Translations under genes and position numbers: made by a program
NCBI GenBank assembly: GCA_016199405.1
Contig: JACQGS010000079.1
Span: 1 to 16,433, forward strand
Direction of reading: 5' to 3'
Length of the DNA stretch: 16,433 nt
Origin: Chloroflexota bacterium
GTDB taxonomy: Bacteria > Chloroflexota > Anaerolineae > UBA4142
The notes under the pieces: generated by a model
Database searches by the model: none
Told to the model about the DNA's origin: nothing
Seen by the model: only the letters and a program-made list of their open reading frames with translations
Shown here: piece after piece, positions 7,015-13,165 of the stretch
Numbering within the stretch: position 1 is the first letter of the stretch
How the letters are laid out: each line of letters starts with the position of its first letter

Positions 7015-7455
7015 ATGCGCCGCAACAAACTCGCGCTCTACTTGCATCTCAATTGGGCAACCTGGGATCGCTTGCCGCTCATCACGCCTGACATCGAGCG
7101 ACGGTTGTATCGCAATATCGAGAGCGAGGCGCAAAAGATGGGCTGCACGGTGTTGGCGCTCAATGGAGTCGCAGATCACACACATCTTTTGGTCAAGTAT
7201 CCGGCGACAATCACGATCGCAGATTTGGTGAAGCAAGTCAAAGGTGTGTCATCGCATTTTGTGAATGAAGAATTGAAGCCGAATGATTTTTTCAAGTGGC
7301 AAGGCAATTATGGCGCGTTCACAGTGAGCCGTTGGGATTTAGATAAAATCATTGGTTATGTCAAAAGGCAAAAAGAGCATCATGGTGTAGGCGATTTGGT
7401 TGTCGAATGGGAAGAGAATTATGAAGAGGTGGATGCTGCTGATTCAGAGAGCTGA
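7015..7455 (+). CDS. tnpA: IS200-like/REP-type (Y1 HUH) transposase
   Basis: A 146-residue single-tyrosine HUH transposase of the Y1_Tnp family, which cuts and rejoins single-stranded DNA through a tyrosine-DNA link. The metal-binding HUH motif is DHTHLLV (residues 54-60, His55 and His57) with Thr in the middle position. The nucleophile is probably Tyr115 in IIGYVKRQKEHH (112-123), where Gln119 and His122/123 match the family helix. Length is normal for the family, so the gene looks intact. ATG 7015 is chosen over upstream in-frame codons because AAGGAGG ends 7 bases before it. An acidic tail (WEENYEEVDAADSES) ends the protein. No tnpB partner is present. It sits inside an importer operon on the same strand. 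Confidence 0.88.
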   Translation: MRRNKLALYLHLNWATWDRLPLITPDIERRLYRNIESEAQKMGCTVLALNGVADHTHLLVKYPATITIADLVKQVKGVSSHFVNEELKPNDFFKWQGNYGAFTVSRWDLDKIIGYVKRQKEHHGVGDLVVEWEENYEEVDAADSES

Positions 7456-7497
7456 TTGAAATGTGGCATGCTGGGCTGATTTGAAATGGGTGCAATT

Positions 7498-7619
7498 GCT
7501 GATTGAAATCAGCCCGCAGGAGCCATTCGGCTGGGCGTCTGCCTGCGCTGACGCAAAACTTTTGTCTGCGCAGGCAGACAACCGGCAGTAATTGCCTGCG
7601 CGAGGCGATTTCAATCGCC
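7498..7619. repeat. Right hairpin array (five stem-loops, matches left array)
   Basis: Hairpins in order: GCTGATT/AATCAGC (7498-7513); GCGTC/GACGC extended to 8 bp with one mismatch (7535-7554); TTGTCTGC/GCAGACAA with GCAG loop (7562-7581); GGCA/TGCC (7584-7596); GGCGATT/AATCGCC (7604-7619). Compared with the left array, several stems carry paired changes (ACT/AGT to ATT/AAT; TCCGC/GCGGA to TCTGC/GCAGA) that keep the pairing. Partial copies of the first arm (gctgattgaaat) also occur at 7451-7462 and near 7475. AGGAGGTGA follows at 7635. Confidence 0.85.
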
Positions 7620-7634
7620 GGTATTATTTCTCTC

Positions 7635-7655
7635 AGGAGGTGACCGCCGCGCGTG
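7635..7655 (+). promoter_or_regulatory. Near-perfect Shine-Dalgarno AGGAGGTGA plus GTG, in frame with the lipoprotein gene
   Basis: AGGAGGTGA (7635-7643) is a near-complete match to the 16S anti-SD and is followed after 9 bases by GTG 7653, which is in frame with the lipoprotein. Starting there would add 20 residues before the signal peptide. The downstream ATG 7713 also has AAGGAG (7698-7703) at 9 bases and gives a normal lipoprotein start, so the upstream site is probably a remnant of the repeat element. Confidence 0.5.
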
Positions 7656-7697
7656 ATTCCAAATTCCAAAAACCAACTGATCACATTCAAATTCCAA
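7656..7697. repeat. Heptamer-period repeat (ATTCCAA-type, 6 units)
   Basis: Six consecutive 7-base units with consensus ATTCCAA (units 1, 2 and 6 exact; unit 3 aaaccaa, unit 5 cattcaa, unit 4 diverged) end directly at the ribosome binding site of the lipoprotein gene. Same period as, but unrelated sequence to, the other heptamer repeats here. Confidence 0.7.
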
Positions 7698-7712
7698 AAG
7701 GAGAAGAAGAAA

Positions 7713-8759
7713 ATGTCCCGCAAAAACATTTTCACTAAAAGTGCTTTCAGCATCGTCGCGCTGATGGTTGCGCTCATCGCGCTTGCCGCGTGCGCGCCGG
7801 CGCCGACGCCCGCGCCCACTGCCGCGCCGCCCACCGCCGCGCCAAAACCGTTCCGCGTCGCCGTTGTGATGCCGAGCGCGTCGAATGACCTCGCGTTCAG
7901 CCAGAGCATGTTCCTCGCGCTGCAAGGCGTTCAAAAAGAAATGGGCGGCAAAGACAAGTTCGACTTTGTGTACACGGATAATATGTTCAATATCCCCGAT
8001 GCCGCCGCCGCGATCCGCGATTACGCGAACAAAGGGTTTGACCTCGTCATCGCGCACGGGTCGCAGTACGGCGCGTTGCTGTCCGACCTCGCCAACGACT
8101 TTCCCAAGACCGCGTTCGCGTGGGGCACCGCCGTGGACACGTTCGCCAGCAAAGGCGTAAAGAACATCAACGCGTATACCGTCGCCGCTGATCAAGGCGG
8201 CTATGTGCTCGGTGTGATTGCCGCGAAATTGTCCAAGACGAACAAGTTCGGTCTCATCGGACCCGTGCCTGCCGGTGACGGCAAATTGCACATCGATGGT
8301 TTCGAAGCCGGCGTCAAAGCGACGAGTCCGACCGCGAATATCGCCAAGACGTTCACGCAATCGTTCAGCGATGCCGCGCTGATGTCGCAAGCCGCGCAAA
8401 CGATGGTGACGAACGGCGCGGATATGCTCACCGGCACTTCGCAAGCCGTGACCGGCGCGATTGCAGTCGCGAAAGATAAGAACGTCGCGTGGTTCGGCAA
8501 TCAATCGTCGCAAGCCTCGCTCGCGCCCAAGAACGTGGTCGCGACGCAGGTGTACGATTGGACGCCGTTCCTCAAAGAAATGATTGACAATACCAAAAAA
8601 GGAACATTGGGCGGACAGGTGTTCACCGGGACGCTCAAGAACAAAGTGCTCGTCGTTCAATACAATCCGGATTACGCCTTGCCCGCCGATGTGAAAGCAT
8701 TGGCAGACAAGACGATTGCCGGCTTGATGGATGGGACGATTCAGACGGGTGTAAAGTAA
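7713..8759 (+). CDS. BMP-family substrate-binding lipoprotein of ABC importer
   Basis: A 348-residue extracytoplasmic ligand-binding protein. The N-terminus is a lipoprotein signal peptide (basic residues, hydrophobic core, lipobox LAAC with Cys27 as the lipid site), followed by an Ala/Pro/Thr-rich linker (about 28-45) and the BMP/PnrA-type binding fold from FRVAVVMPSASNDLAFSQ (47 onwards). Members bind purine nucleosides, riboflavin-like or other ligands. Here the first-strand motif reads SNDLAFSQS where many nucleoside binders have a D-x-S/G-F/W-N-Q pattern, so the ligand is uncertain. ATG 7713 has AAGGAG at a 9-base distance and leaves the signal peptide at the true N-terminus. It acts with the two permeases upstream and the ATPase downstream (96-base gap filled by a heptamer hairpin). 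Confidence 0.93.
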   Translation: MSRKNIFTKSAFSIVALMVALIALAACAPAPTPAPTAAPPTAAPKPFRVAVVMPSASNDLAFSQSMFLALQGVQKEMGGKDKFDFVYTDNMFNIPDAAAAIRDYANKGFDLVIAHGSQYGALLSDLANDFPKTAFAWGTAVDTFASKGVKNINAYTVAADQGGYVLGVIAAKLSKTNKFGLIGPVPAGDGKLHIDGFEAGVKATSPTANIAKTFTQSFSDAALMSQAAQTMVTNGADMLTGTSQAVTGAIAVAKDKNVAWFGNQSSQASLAPKNVVATQVYDWTPFLKEMIDNTKKGTLGGQVFTGTLKNKVLVVQYNPDYALPADVKALADKTIAGLMDGTIQTGVK

Positions 8760-8761
8760 AT

Positions 8762-8830
8762 CGTATTACGTAGTGCGTATTGCGTAATGCGTCGCAGACA
8801 AAACGGAACACGCAATACGCACTACGATTA
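8762..8830. repeat. Heptamer-period repeats arranged as a 17 bp perfect inverted repeat
   Basis: The left side holds five 7-base units beginning CGT (8762-8796) and the right side four units beginning ACG (8803-8830). CGTAGTGCGTATTGCGT (8769-8785) is the exact reverse complement of 8810-8826, with a 24-base spacer. No T-run follows. It fills the gap between the lipoprotein and ATPase genes, where a hairpin could separate their mRNA levels. Confidence 0.88.
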
Positions 8831-8854
8831 GCGCATCTCAATCGCTGATTGCGA

Positions 8855-10369
8855 ATGATCTCAATCACATCCGTTGAACTAAAAGGAATTACCAAACGCT
8901 TCCCCGGCGTCCTCGCCAACGACCGCATCAATTTCGATGCGCGCGCCGGCGAGATTCACGCGCTCCTCGGCGAAAACGGCGCGGGCAAATCCACGCTGAT
9001 GAAAATTTTGTACGGCTTGTATCAAGCCGACGCCGGCGAGATTCTGCTCAACGATACGCCGGTCAAAATCAAATCGCCCACCGACGCGCTCCGGCGCGGC
9101 ATCGGGATGATTCATCAGCATTTTCAACTCGTCGCCGCGTTCACCGTCGCGGAAAACGTCGCGCTCGGTCTGCGCTCCACGCGCGAGCCGCTGCTCGATC
9201 TCGCCGCGGTCAGCGCGCGCCTGCGCGATTTGTCCGCGCGTTACGGCTTGAGCGTCGATCCCAGCGCGCTGGTCTGGCAACTCGCGGTGGGTCAGCAACA
9301 GCGCGTCGAAATTCTCAAGGCGTTGTATCGCGATGCCGCGCTGTTGATTCTCGACGAGCCGACCGCCGTGCTGACGCCGCAAGAAGTGGACGATTTGTTT
9401 GTGACGCTGCGCCGCTTGAAAGAAGCCGGGCACGCGCTGATTTTCATTACGCACAAATTGAACGAGGTGATGCGCATCAGCGACCGCGTTACGGTTCTGC
9501 GCGATGGGCGCGTCGTAGGAAGTGTAGCGACAAAAGAGACGAACACGAAGGAACTGGCGCAGCTAATGGTCGGGCGCGATGTGGTGACGAGTTGGGACAA
9601 GCCGCCGCGCAAATCCGAAGAAATCATTTTACAAATCGAAAATCTGTCCGCGCTCGGTGACAAAGAATTGCCCGCGTTGAAAAATGTTTCGCTCGATGTG
9701 CGCGCGGGCGAAATTGTCGGCGTCGCCGGTGTTTCCGGCAACGGTCAGCGTGAATTCGCAGAAACGCTCGTCGGCTTGCGCCGCGCGACCGGCGGCGCGG
9801 TGCGCGTTGTCGGCAACGCGATGACGAATCGCGCGCCCGCAGAGATTATTTCCGCCGGCGTCGCGTTTATCCCGGAAGAACGGCTGACGATGGGCGTCGT
9901 GCGCGATTTCACCGTGCAGGAAAACGCGATTCTGGAGACGCACGCGAATGCGCCGCTCGCGCGCGGCGTCTTTTTCGATTTCGGTCGAATCGCCGCGCAC
10001 GCCGCGCAGTTGGTGCGCGAGTACGACGTGAAAACGCCGTCGCTTGCAACGCCGGTCAAGAGTTTGTCCGGCGGCAACATTCAAAAACTGATTCTCGCGC
10101 GCGAATTATCGCGTCAGCCGAAATTGCTCATCGCCGCGCAGCCGACGCGCGGGGTGGACATTGGCGCGACGGAGTACATCCATCAGCGGCTAATCGAACA
10201 GCGCAACGCGGGCATGGCAATTTTGCTCATCAGCGAGGATTTGGACGAAGTGCTCGCGCTCGCCGATCGCATCGCGGTGATGTATGAGGGTGAGATCGTC
10301 GGTATCGTTCCGCCGAATACGCGCGTCGAAGAACTGGGTTTGATGATGGCGGGGGCGAAACGCGCGTAG
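8855..10369 (+). CDS. BMP-type ABC importer ATPase with two nucleotide-binding domains (NupO/YufO-like)
   Basis: A 504-residue double ABC ATPase that powers the importer from the cytoplasmic side. Domain 1 has Walker A GENGAGKST (about residues 40-48), a signature-like LAVGQQQR, Walker B LLILDEPTAVL and the switch His in FITHKL. Domain 2 has the degenerate Walker A GVSGNGQ, signature LSGGNIQKL and a Walker B-like region LLIAAQPTRGVDIGA. An altered second site is normal for RbsA/NupO-type ATPases and not a defect here. ATG 8855 is preferred over TTG 8849 two codons upstream; neither has a ribosome binding site. It closes the importer gene set: permease, permease, lipoprotein, ATPase. This order differs from the usual lipoprotein-ATPase-permease-permease. 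Confidence 0.95.
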   Translation: MISITSVELKGITKRFPGVLANDRINFDARAGEIHALLGENGAGKSTLMKILYGLYQADAGEILLNDTPVKIKSPTDALRRGIGMIHQHFQLVAAFTVAENVALGLRSTREPLLDLAAVSARLRDLSARYGLSVDPSALVWQLAVGQQQRVEILKALYRDAALLILDEPTAVLTPQEVDDLFVTLRRLKEAGHALIFITHKLNEVMRISDRVTVLRDGRVVGSVATKETNTKELAQLMVGRDVVTSWDKPPRKSEEIILQIENLSALGDKELPALKNVSLDVRAGEIVGVAGVSGNGQREFAETLVGLRRATGGAVRVVGNAMTNRAPAEIISAGVAFIPEERLTMGVVRDFTVQENAILETHANAPLARGVFFDFGRIAAHAAQLVREYDVKTPSLATPVKSLSGGNIQKLILARELSRQPKLLIAAQPTRGVDIGATEYIHQRLIEQRNAGMAILLISEDLDEVLALADRIAVMYEGEIVGIVPPNTRVEELGLMMAGAKRA

Positions 10370-10703
10370 GGGCGAGGCATTAGCCAGATCATCGTTTCTG
10401 TTGAAGCAAGGTTGGTATGCGCCAATCCAAATTTCTGACCGTAGAGCTGAGAGTTTGTGAAAATAACCTGCTTGACGTCACATTCAGACACAGATGAGGT
10501 CACTTGACGAAGAACAGACAGGGTGCGGCACTGACATCCGCGTGCTGTGTTCATCTGGGGCAGCGATTTCCCAGCAACGGACACCCCGCTGGCTTGCTCT
10601 CGGTGGCTGTCCAGATCATCTGGAGGCGTTCGTGGACACGACATACGCCGCTTTCAAGGTTGACAGGTGTCAATGTTTTTGGCAACGCTGCCGCATTCTG
10701 AAT
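10370..10703. other. Gene-poor stretch after the importer operon
   Basis: No convincing gene is seen on either strand. The short frames have no family motif and irregular codon use. The composition is closer to balanced than in the flanking genes, which suggests decayed or foreign sequence. Small inverted motifs occur, such as TTGACA/TGTCAA around 10660-10673 and a near-palindrome at 10609-10621. TTGACA there has no -10 box at a suitable distance. Confidence 0.5.
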
Positions 10704-10732
10704 TTGCCTTTCTCCGCAACCTATGCTATATT
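10704..10732 (+). promoter_or_regulatory. Sigma70-like promoter upstream of a hairpin leader
   Basis: TTGCCT (10704-10709) and TATATT (10727-10732) are separated by 17 bases, giving a predicted start near 10739. The helicase gene begins 265 bases downstream, with a terminator-like hairpin between them. Confidence 0.55.
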
Positions 10733-10768
10733 CAGGGCTGTTAGAGACAAGTAAATCCGGTCTAGGTG

Positions 10769-10808
10769 CGCCGCCCGGTTTTGGAACTGGGGCGGCGTTC
10801 GACTTTTT
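10769..10808 (+). terminator. Intrinsic terminator-like hairpin (possible attenuator or small-RNA end)
   Basis: CGCCGC pairs with GCGGCG, and the stem continues inward (CCGGTT with AACTGG, one G-T pair and one bulged base) to a TTGG loop, about 12 pairs spanning 10769-10797. Five Ts follow at 10804-10808, six bases past the stem. The spacing is slightly long for a perfect terminator. It lies about 30 bases after the predicted start of the promoter at 10704-10732. Confidence 0.6.
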
Positions 10809-10926
10809 ACCCCTCCGACACTCGCAAGTCATCGGGATTTGCGACCGACGTGTCCCCGCGGTTGTTCACCTCGGCAATCTTTACCGCACACAATAATTGT
10901 TTCGCTATAGAAAACGCGGACGCATG

Positions 10927-10965
10927 GTCATGCTCAGCAAAGCCAAAGGGCTTGCTCAGAATGAC
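10927..10965. repeat. Palindromic repeat of the GTCATTCTGAGC type
   Basis: The segment 10927-10944 and the reverse complement of 10948-10965 are near-identical (GTCATGCTCAGC versus GTCATTCTGAGC, then AGC-rich arms). I know this kind of GTCATTCTGAGC palindrome as a dispersed repeat in many bacterial genomes. It lies in the 5' leader of the helicase gene. Confidence 0.55.
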
Positions 10966-11005
10966 ACCGTGCCGCGTTGCCTCTGTGGCAACATTCAGGA
11001 GTTTT

Positions 11006-12229
11006 ATGAGCTTCAGTACTTTCGATCTTGATCCGCGCTTGCAAGCCGGCGTCAAGGGTATGGGCTTTGCCCAGCCCACGCCGATTCAAATTGCGACGAT
11101 TCCTGCCGCACTGCAGGGTCAAGATATTCTAGGATCGGCAGAAACCGGTACCGGCAAAACCGCTGCGTATCTGCTGCCGATTATGCATCGCTTACTTGCG
11201 ATGCCGGCGACGACCGCGCGCCAAACCCGCGCGCTCATCCTCGTCCCCACGCGCGAACTCGCGCTGCAGGTCGCGGAACATGCCGCGCAATTGCGCGGCA
11301 AAACCGGCATGCGCGTTGCCGCGATTTATGGCGGCGTCGGCATGGGCAATCAAATCGATGCGCTCAAACGCGGCGTTGACATCGTCATCGCGACGCCCGG
11401 ACGTTTGCTCGATCACGCCGAACGAAAAAATATTTCGTTTGCCGGCTTGCAGATTCTCGTGCTCGACGAAGCCGACCGCATGCTCGACGTCGGCTTTCTG
11501 CCCGATCTGCGCCGCATCGTGAAACTGTTGCCGCGCGAACGGCAAACGATGCTCTTCTCCGCGACGATTAGCACATCGATCGCGAATCTCGCGCGCGAGG
11601 TCACCCGCGACGCCGTGCGCATCCAAAAAGAAACGACCGCGACGCCGAACGCGATTGCGCAAACCTTGTTCAGCGTGTCCGAGCATTTGAAGCCGCAAGT
11701 GCTGCAGCAATTGCTCGAAGAAGAAAAAATGGACAGCGTGCTCGTGTTCGCGCGCACCAAACATCGCGCCGACCGCGTGGTGAAGCAGTTGAACCAAAAG
11801 AACATCAAAGCCGCCGTGATTCACGGCAATCGTTCCCAGAGCCAACGCGTCGCCGCGCTGGAAGCGTTTCGGCGCGGGCGCTCGCGCGTGCTGGTCGCGA
11901 CGGACATTGCCGCGCGCGGAATTGATGTCGAAGGCATTTCGCACGTCATCAACTACGATATGCCGATGCAGCCAGAAGACTATGTACATCGCATCGGACG
12001 CACGGGTCGCATGGAAGCCAATGGCAGCGCGTATACGCTCGTCACGTTTGAGGACGAATCGATGGTGCGCCGCATCGAAGCCGTGCTGAAGCACAAAATT
12101 CAGCGCCGCCGGTTGGAAGGGATTGATTACAACTCTTCCGCGTTTCGCCAGCCCGACAAGGAAACGATTCGCCGCTATCAAGAAGCGAATCGCGCGCGGC
12201 AAAAACCGTTCGCGCTGCGAACGGCGTAA
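11006..12229 (+). CDS. DEAD-box ATP-dependent RNA helicase (RhlE/CsdA-like)
   Basis: A 407-residue RNA-unwinding enzyme with all core motifs: Q-motif region GFAQPTPIQ (20-28), motif I AETGTGKT (45-52), Ia PTRELALQ (81-88), Ib TPGRLLD (130-136), DEAD (154-157), SAT (185-187), IV VLVFARTK, V ATDIAARGID and VI HRIGRTGR. Such enzymes remodel structured RNA in ribosome assembly and mRNA decay. The C-terminal extension is short and basic (RRLEGIDYNSS to KPFALRTA), so it is a compact RhlE-like member. ATG 11006 is chosen because AGGAG (10997-11001) precedes it and conserved sequence begins within a few residues; the longer upstream frame reads through a repeat. A small hairpin GTTGCC/GGCAAC (10976-10992) sits just before the ribosome binding site. 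The gene is monocistronic, ending at a strong terminator. Confidence 0.95.
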   Translation: MSFSTFDLDPRLQAGVKGMGFAQPTPIQIATIPAALQGQDILGSAETGTGKTAAYLLPIMHRLLAMPATTARQTRALILVPTRELALQVAEHAAQLRGKTGMRVAAIYGGVGMGNQIDALKRGVDIVIATPGRLLDHAERKNISFAGLQILVLDEADRMLDVGFLPDLRRIVKLLPRERQTMLFSATISTSIANLAREVTRDAVRIQKETTATPNAIAQTLFSVSEHLKPQVLQQLLEEEKMDSVLVFARTKHRADRVVKQLNQKNIKAAVIHGNRSQSQRVAALEAFRRGRSRVLVATDIAARGIDVEGISHVINYDMPMQPEDYVHRIGRTGRMEANGSAYTLVTFEDESMVRRIEAVLKHKIQRRRLEGIDYNSSAFRQPDKETIRRYQEANRARQKPFALRTA

Positions 12230-12262
12230 GGCGCATTCGTCGCCTAGAAATCTCAAAAATAC

Positions 12263-12299
12263 AACGCGTCTGCTGGAAATTCCGGTGGACGCGTTTTTT
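12263..12299 (+). terminator. Intrinsic terminator of the helicase gene
   Basis: AACGCGTC (12263-12270) pairs with GACGCGTT (12288-12295), with an inner GGAA/TTCC stem, and the stem runs straight into six Ts (12294-12299). It lies 34 bases after the helicase stop codon. Confidence 0.88.
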
Positions 12300-12380
12300 G
12301 GTTATCGCACCGCATGCGTCACGCGCAAGGGGGCTGCCTTTTCCGACACAGGGCTAGGTAGTTTGTGTTGGGAAACGCTC

Positions 12381-12440
12381 GTGGCTCGTGGGGCGGGCTT
12401 TCGAGCCCGTTTTCCCTGCGGACCGGAAAGTCCGCGCCAC
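12381..12440. repeat. Cruciform repeat: outer stem enclosing two hairpins
   Basis: GTGGC (12381-12385) pairs with GCCAC (12436-12440) and encloses CGGGCT/AGCCCG with a TTCG loop (12394-12409) and GCGGAC/GTCCGC (12418-12435). This layout is familiar from dispersed REP-type repeats (GTGGC..GCCAC) in Chloroflexi and Planctomycetes genomes. The rest of the 318-base gap 12230-12547 holds the helicase terminator and the next promoter. Confidence 0.75.
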
Positions 12441-12489
12441 ATTTTTCCAACAAGAACTAGGTAATCTCTCCTACTTTTGACGCAATCAA

Positions 12490-12518
12490 TTGATTTCGCG
12501 CTTGCCCGCGATTATAAT
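12490..12518 (+). promoter_or_regulatory. Strong sigma70-like promoter of the BTAD regulator
   Basis: TTGATT (12490-12495) and a consensus TATAAT (12513-12518) are 17 bases apart. The predicted start is near 12525, about 23 bases before the regulator ATG at 12548. Confidence 0.75.
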
Positions 12519-12547
12519 GATCGCGCATTCATTGGCAGATTCAAAAT

Positions 12548-13165
12548 ATGGGCAAGCCAACTCTGCATCTTCAATTTCTCGGTTCCCCGGTTTTTTGGCG
12601 GGAGAACCAGAAAATTGTGTTCGCCAAAAACCGCAAAGCGGTGGCATTGCTTTGCTTTCTCATTCTTTCCCCCGGCGATCATCCGCGCAACCGGCTTGCT
12701 CGCCTCTTGTGGTCCGGCTCTGCCGAACGAAAAGCCATGGCAAGTCTGCGCGTCGCCTTATTTGCGATTCGGAATTTGGTCGGTCCGGCGATCCTCTGTG
12801 CCAGTCGTCGCACCGTGGCTTTCCGGCACACGGATGCAATTACGATTGACCTGAACGAATTCTACGATTTGATTCGCGCGAGTCTTCATCACAGCAAGAC
12901 AGACCGATCGGAAGACATTGCCAAACTCCAACGCGCGGTCGATCTCTATCGCGGCGACTTGCTGTCCGGCGTCGCGTTGCCGGAGAATTTACTTTTTCAC
13001 GCGTGGCTCTTGGAACAGCGCGCCCGCCATCGCGAATTAGCGATTGAGGCATTGAGTCGTTTGGCGGAATACTATCTCGAACAAAATCGCTTGTCCGATG
13101 CCATCACCGCCACGCGCCGCATATTGACGCTCGATCCGCTGCGCGAAGAGACGCATCGGCTTTAA
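12548..13165 (+). CDS. BTAD/SARP-type transcriptional regulator, C-terminally truncated
   Basis: This 205-residue protein has an OmpR-like winged-helix DNA-binding domain at about residues 5-100 (LHLQFLGSPVFWRENQKIVF, then NRLARLLWSGSAERKAMASL) and the start of a bacterial transcriptional activator domain at about 105-205 (IDLNEFYDLI, YRGDLLSGVALPENLLFHAW, TRRILTLDPLREETHRL). Full-length relatives continue through the last BTAD helices and often into an NTPase and TPR region. Here TAA cuts the domain right after ETHRL, where a repeat-like segment begins. A good promoter precedes it, so the shortened protein may still be made, perhaps as a DNA-binding fragment. ATG 12548 has no clear ribosome binding site. 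It may be a decaying gene; the missing 3' part is not seen downstream. Confidence 0.75.
   Translation: MGKPTLHLQFLGSPVFWRENQKIVFAKNRKAVALLCFLILSPGDHPRNRLARLLWSGSAERKAMASLRVALFAIRNLVGPAILCASRRTVAFRHTDAITIDLNEFYDLIRASLHHSKTDRSEDIAKLQRAVDLYRGDLLSGVALPENLLFHAWLLEQRARHRELAIEALSRLAEYYLEQNRLSDAITATRRILTLDPLREETHRL

Larger units (their letters stand above)
6869..7619 (+). mobile_element. IS200-like transposase gene bounded by paired five-hairpin arrays
   Basis: An IS200/REP-type transposase gene (7015-7455) lies between two arrays of five hairpins that match in order, spacing and orientation (6869-6989 and 7498-7619). IS200/IS605 and REP-associated elements are known to be recognised through subterminal hairpins in single-stranded DNA, so the arrays could be the element ends. 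The exact termini and target site are not visible. The unit lies between importer genes and shows no inverted terminal repeats of the classical type. Confidence 0.55.

Noticed and set aside
6869..7619. CRISPR array or tRNA cluster suggested by repeated hairpins
   Set aside because: Repeat units are not regularly spaced by unique spacers, and no cloverleaf or CCA end is present; the hairpins differ from each other within each array.
7611..8660. Long - strand frame (about 349 codons) opposite the lipoprotein gene
   Set aside because: It mirrors a GC-rich gene with clear signal peptide and family similarity; its translation is Arg/His-rich without motifs, as expected of an antisense shadow.
9700..10150. 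Defective second nucleotide-binding domain in the ABC ATPase
   Set aside because: Altered Walker A (GVSGNGQ) and Walker B (AAQPTRGVD) are typical of the second domain in RbsA/NupO-type ATPases, so this is not a mutation.
10660..10673. TTGACA..TGTCAA as a promoter or operator
   Set aside because: Consensus -35 but no -10 box 16-18 bases downstream; a 6 bp palindrome alone is not enough to call an operator.
10494..10754. 86-codon open frame after the importer operon
   Set aside because: No family motif, overlapping frames of similar length on the other strand, and irregular codon use; it also runs across the promoter-like TTGCCT..TATATT region.
10766..11005. 80-residue N-terminal extension of the helicase
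   Set aside because: It would be translated from a terminator-like hairpin and a dispersed palindrome. Family similarity begins only after ATG 11006, which has its own AGGAG.
12477..12518. TTGACG (12477-12482) as the -35 box of the regulator promoter
   Set aside because: It is 30 bases from TATAAT. TTGATT at 12490-12495 has the correct 17-base spacing.
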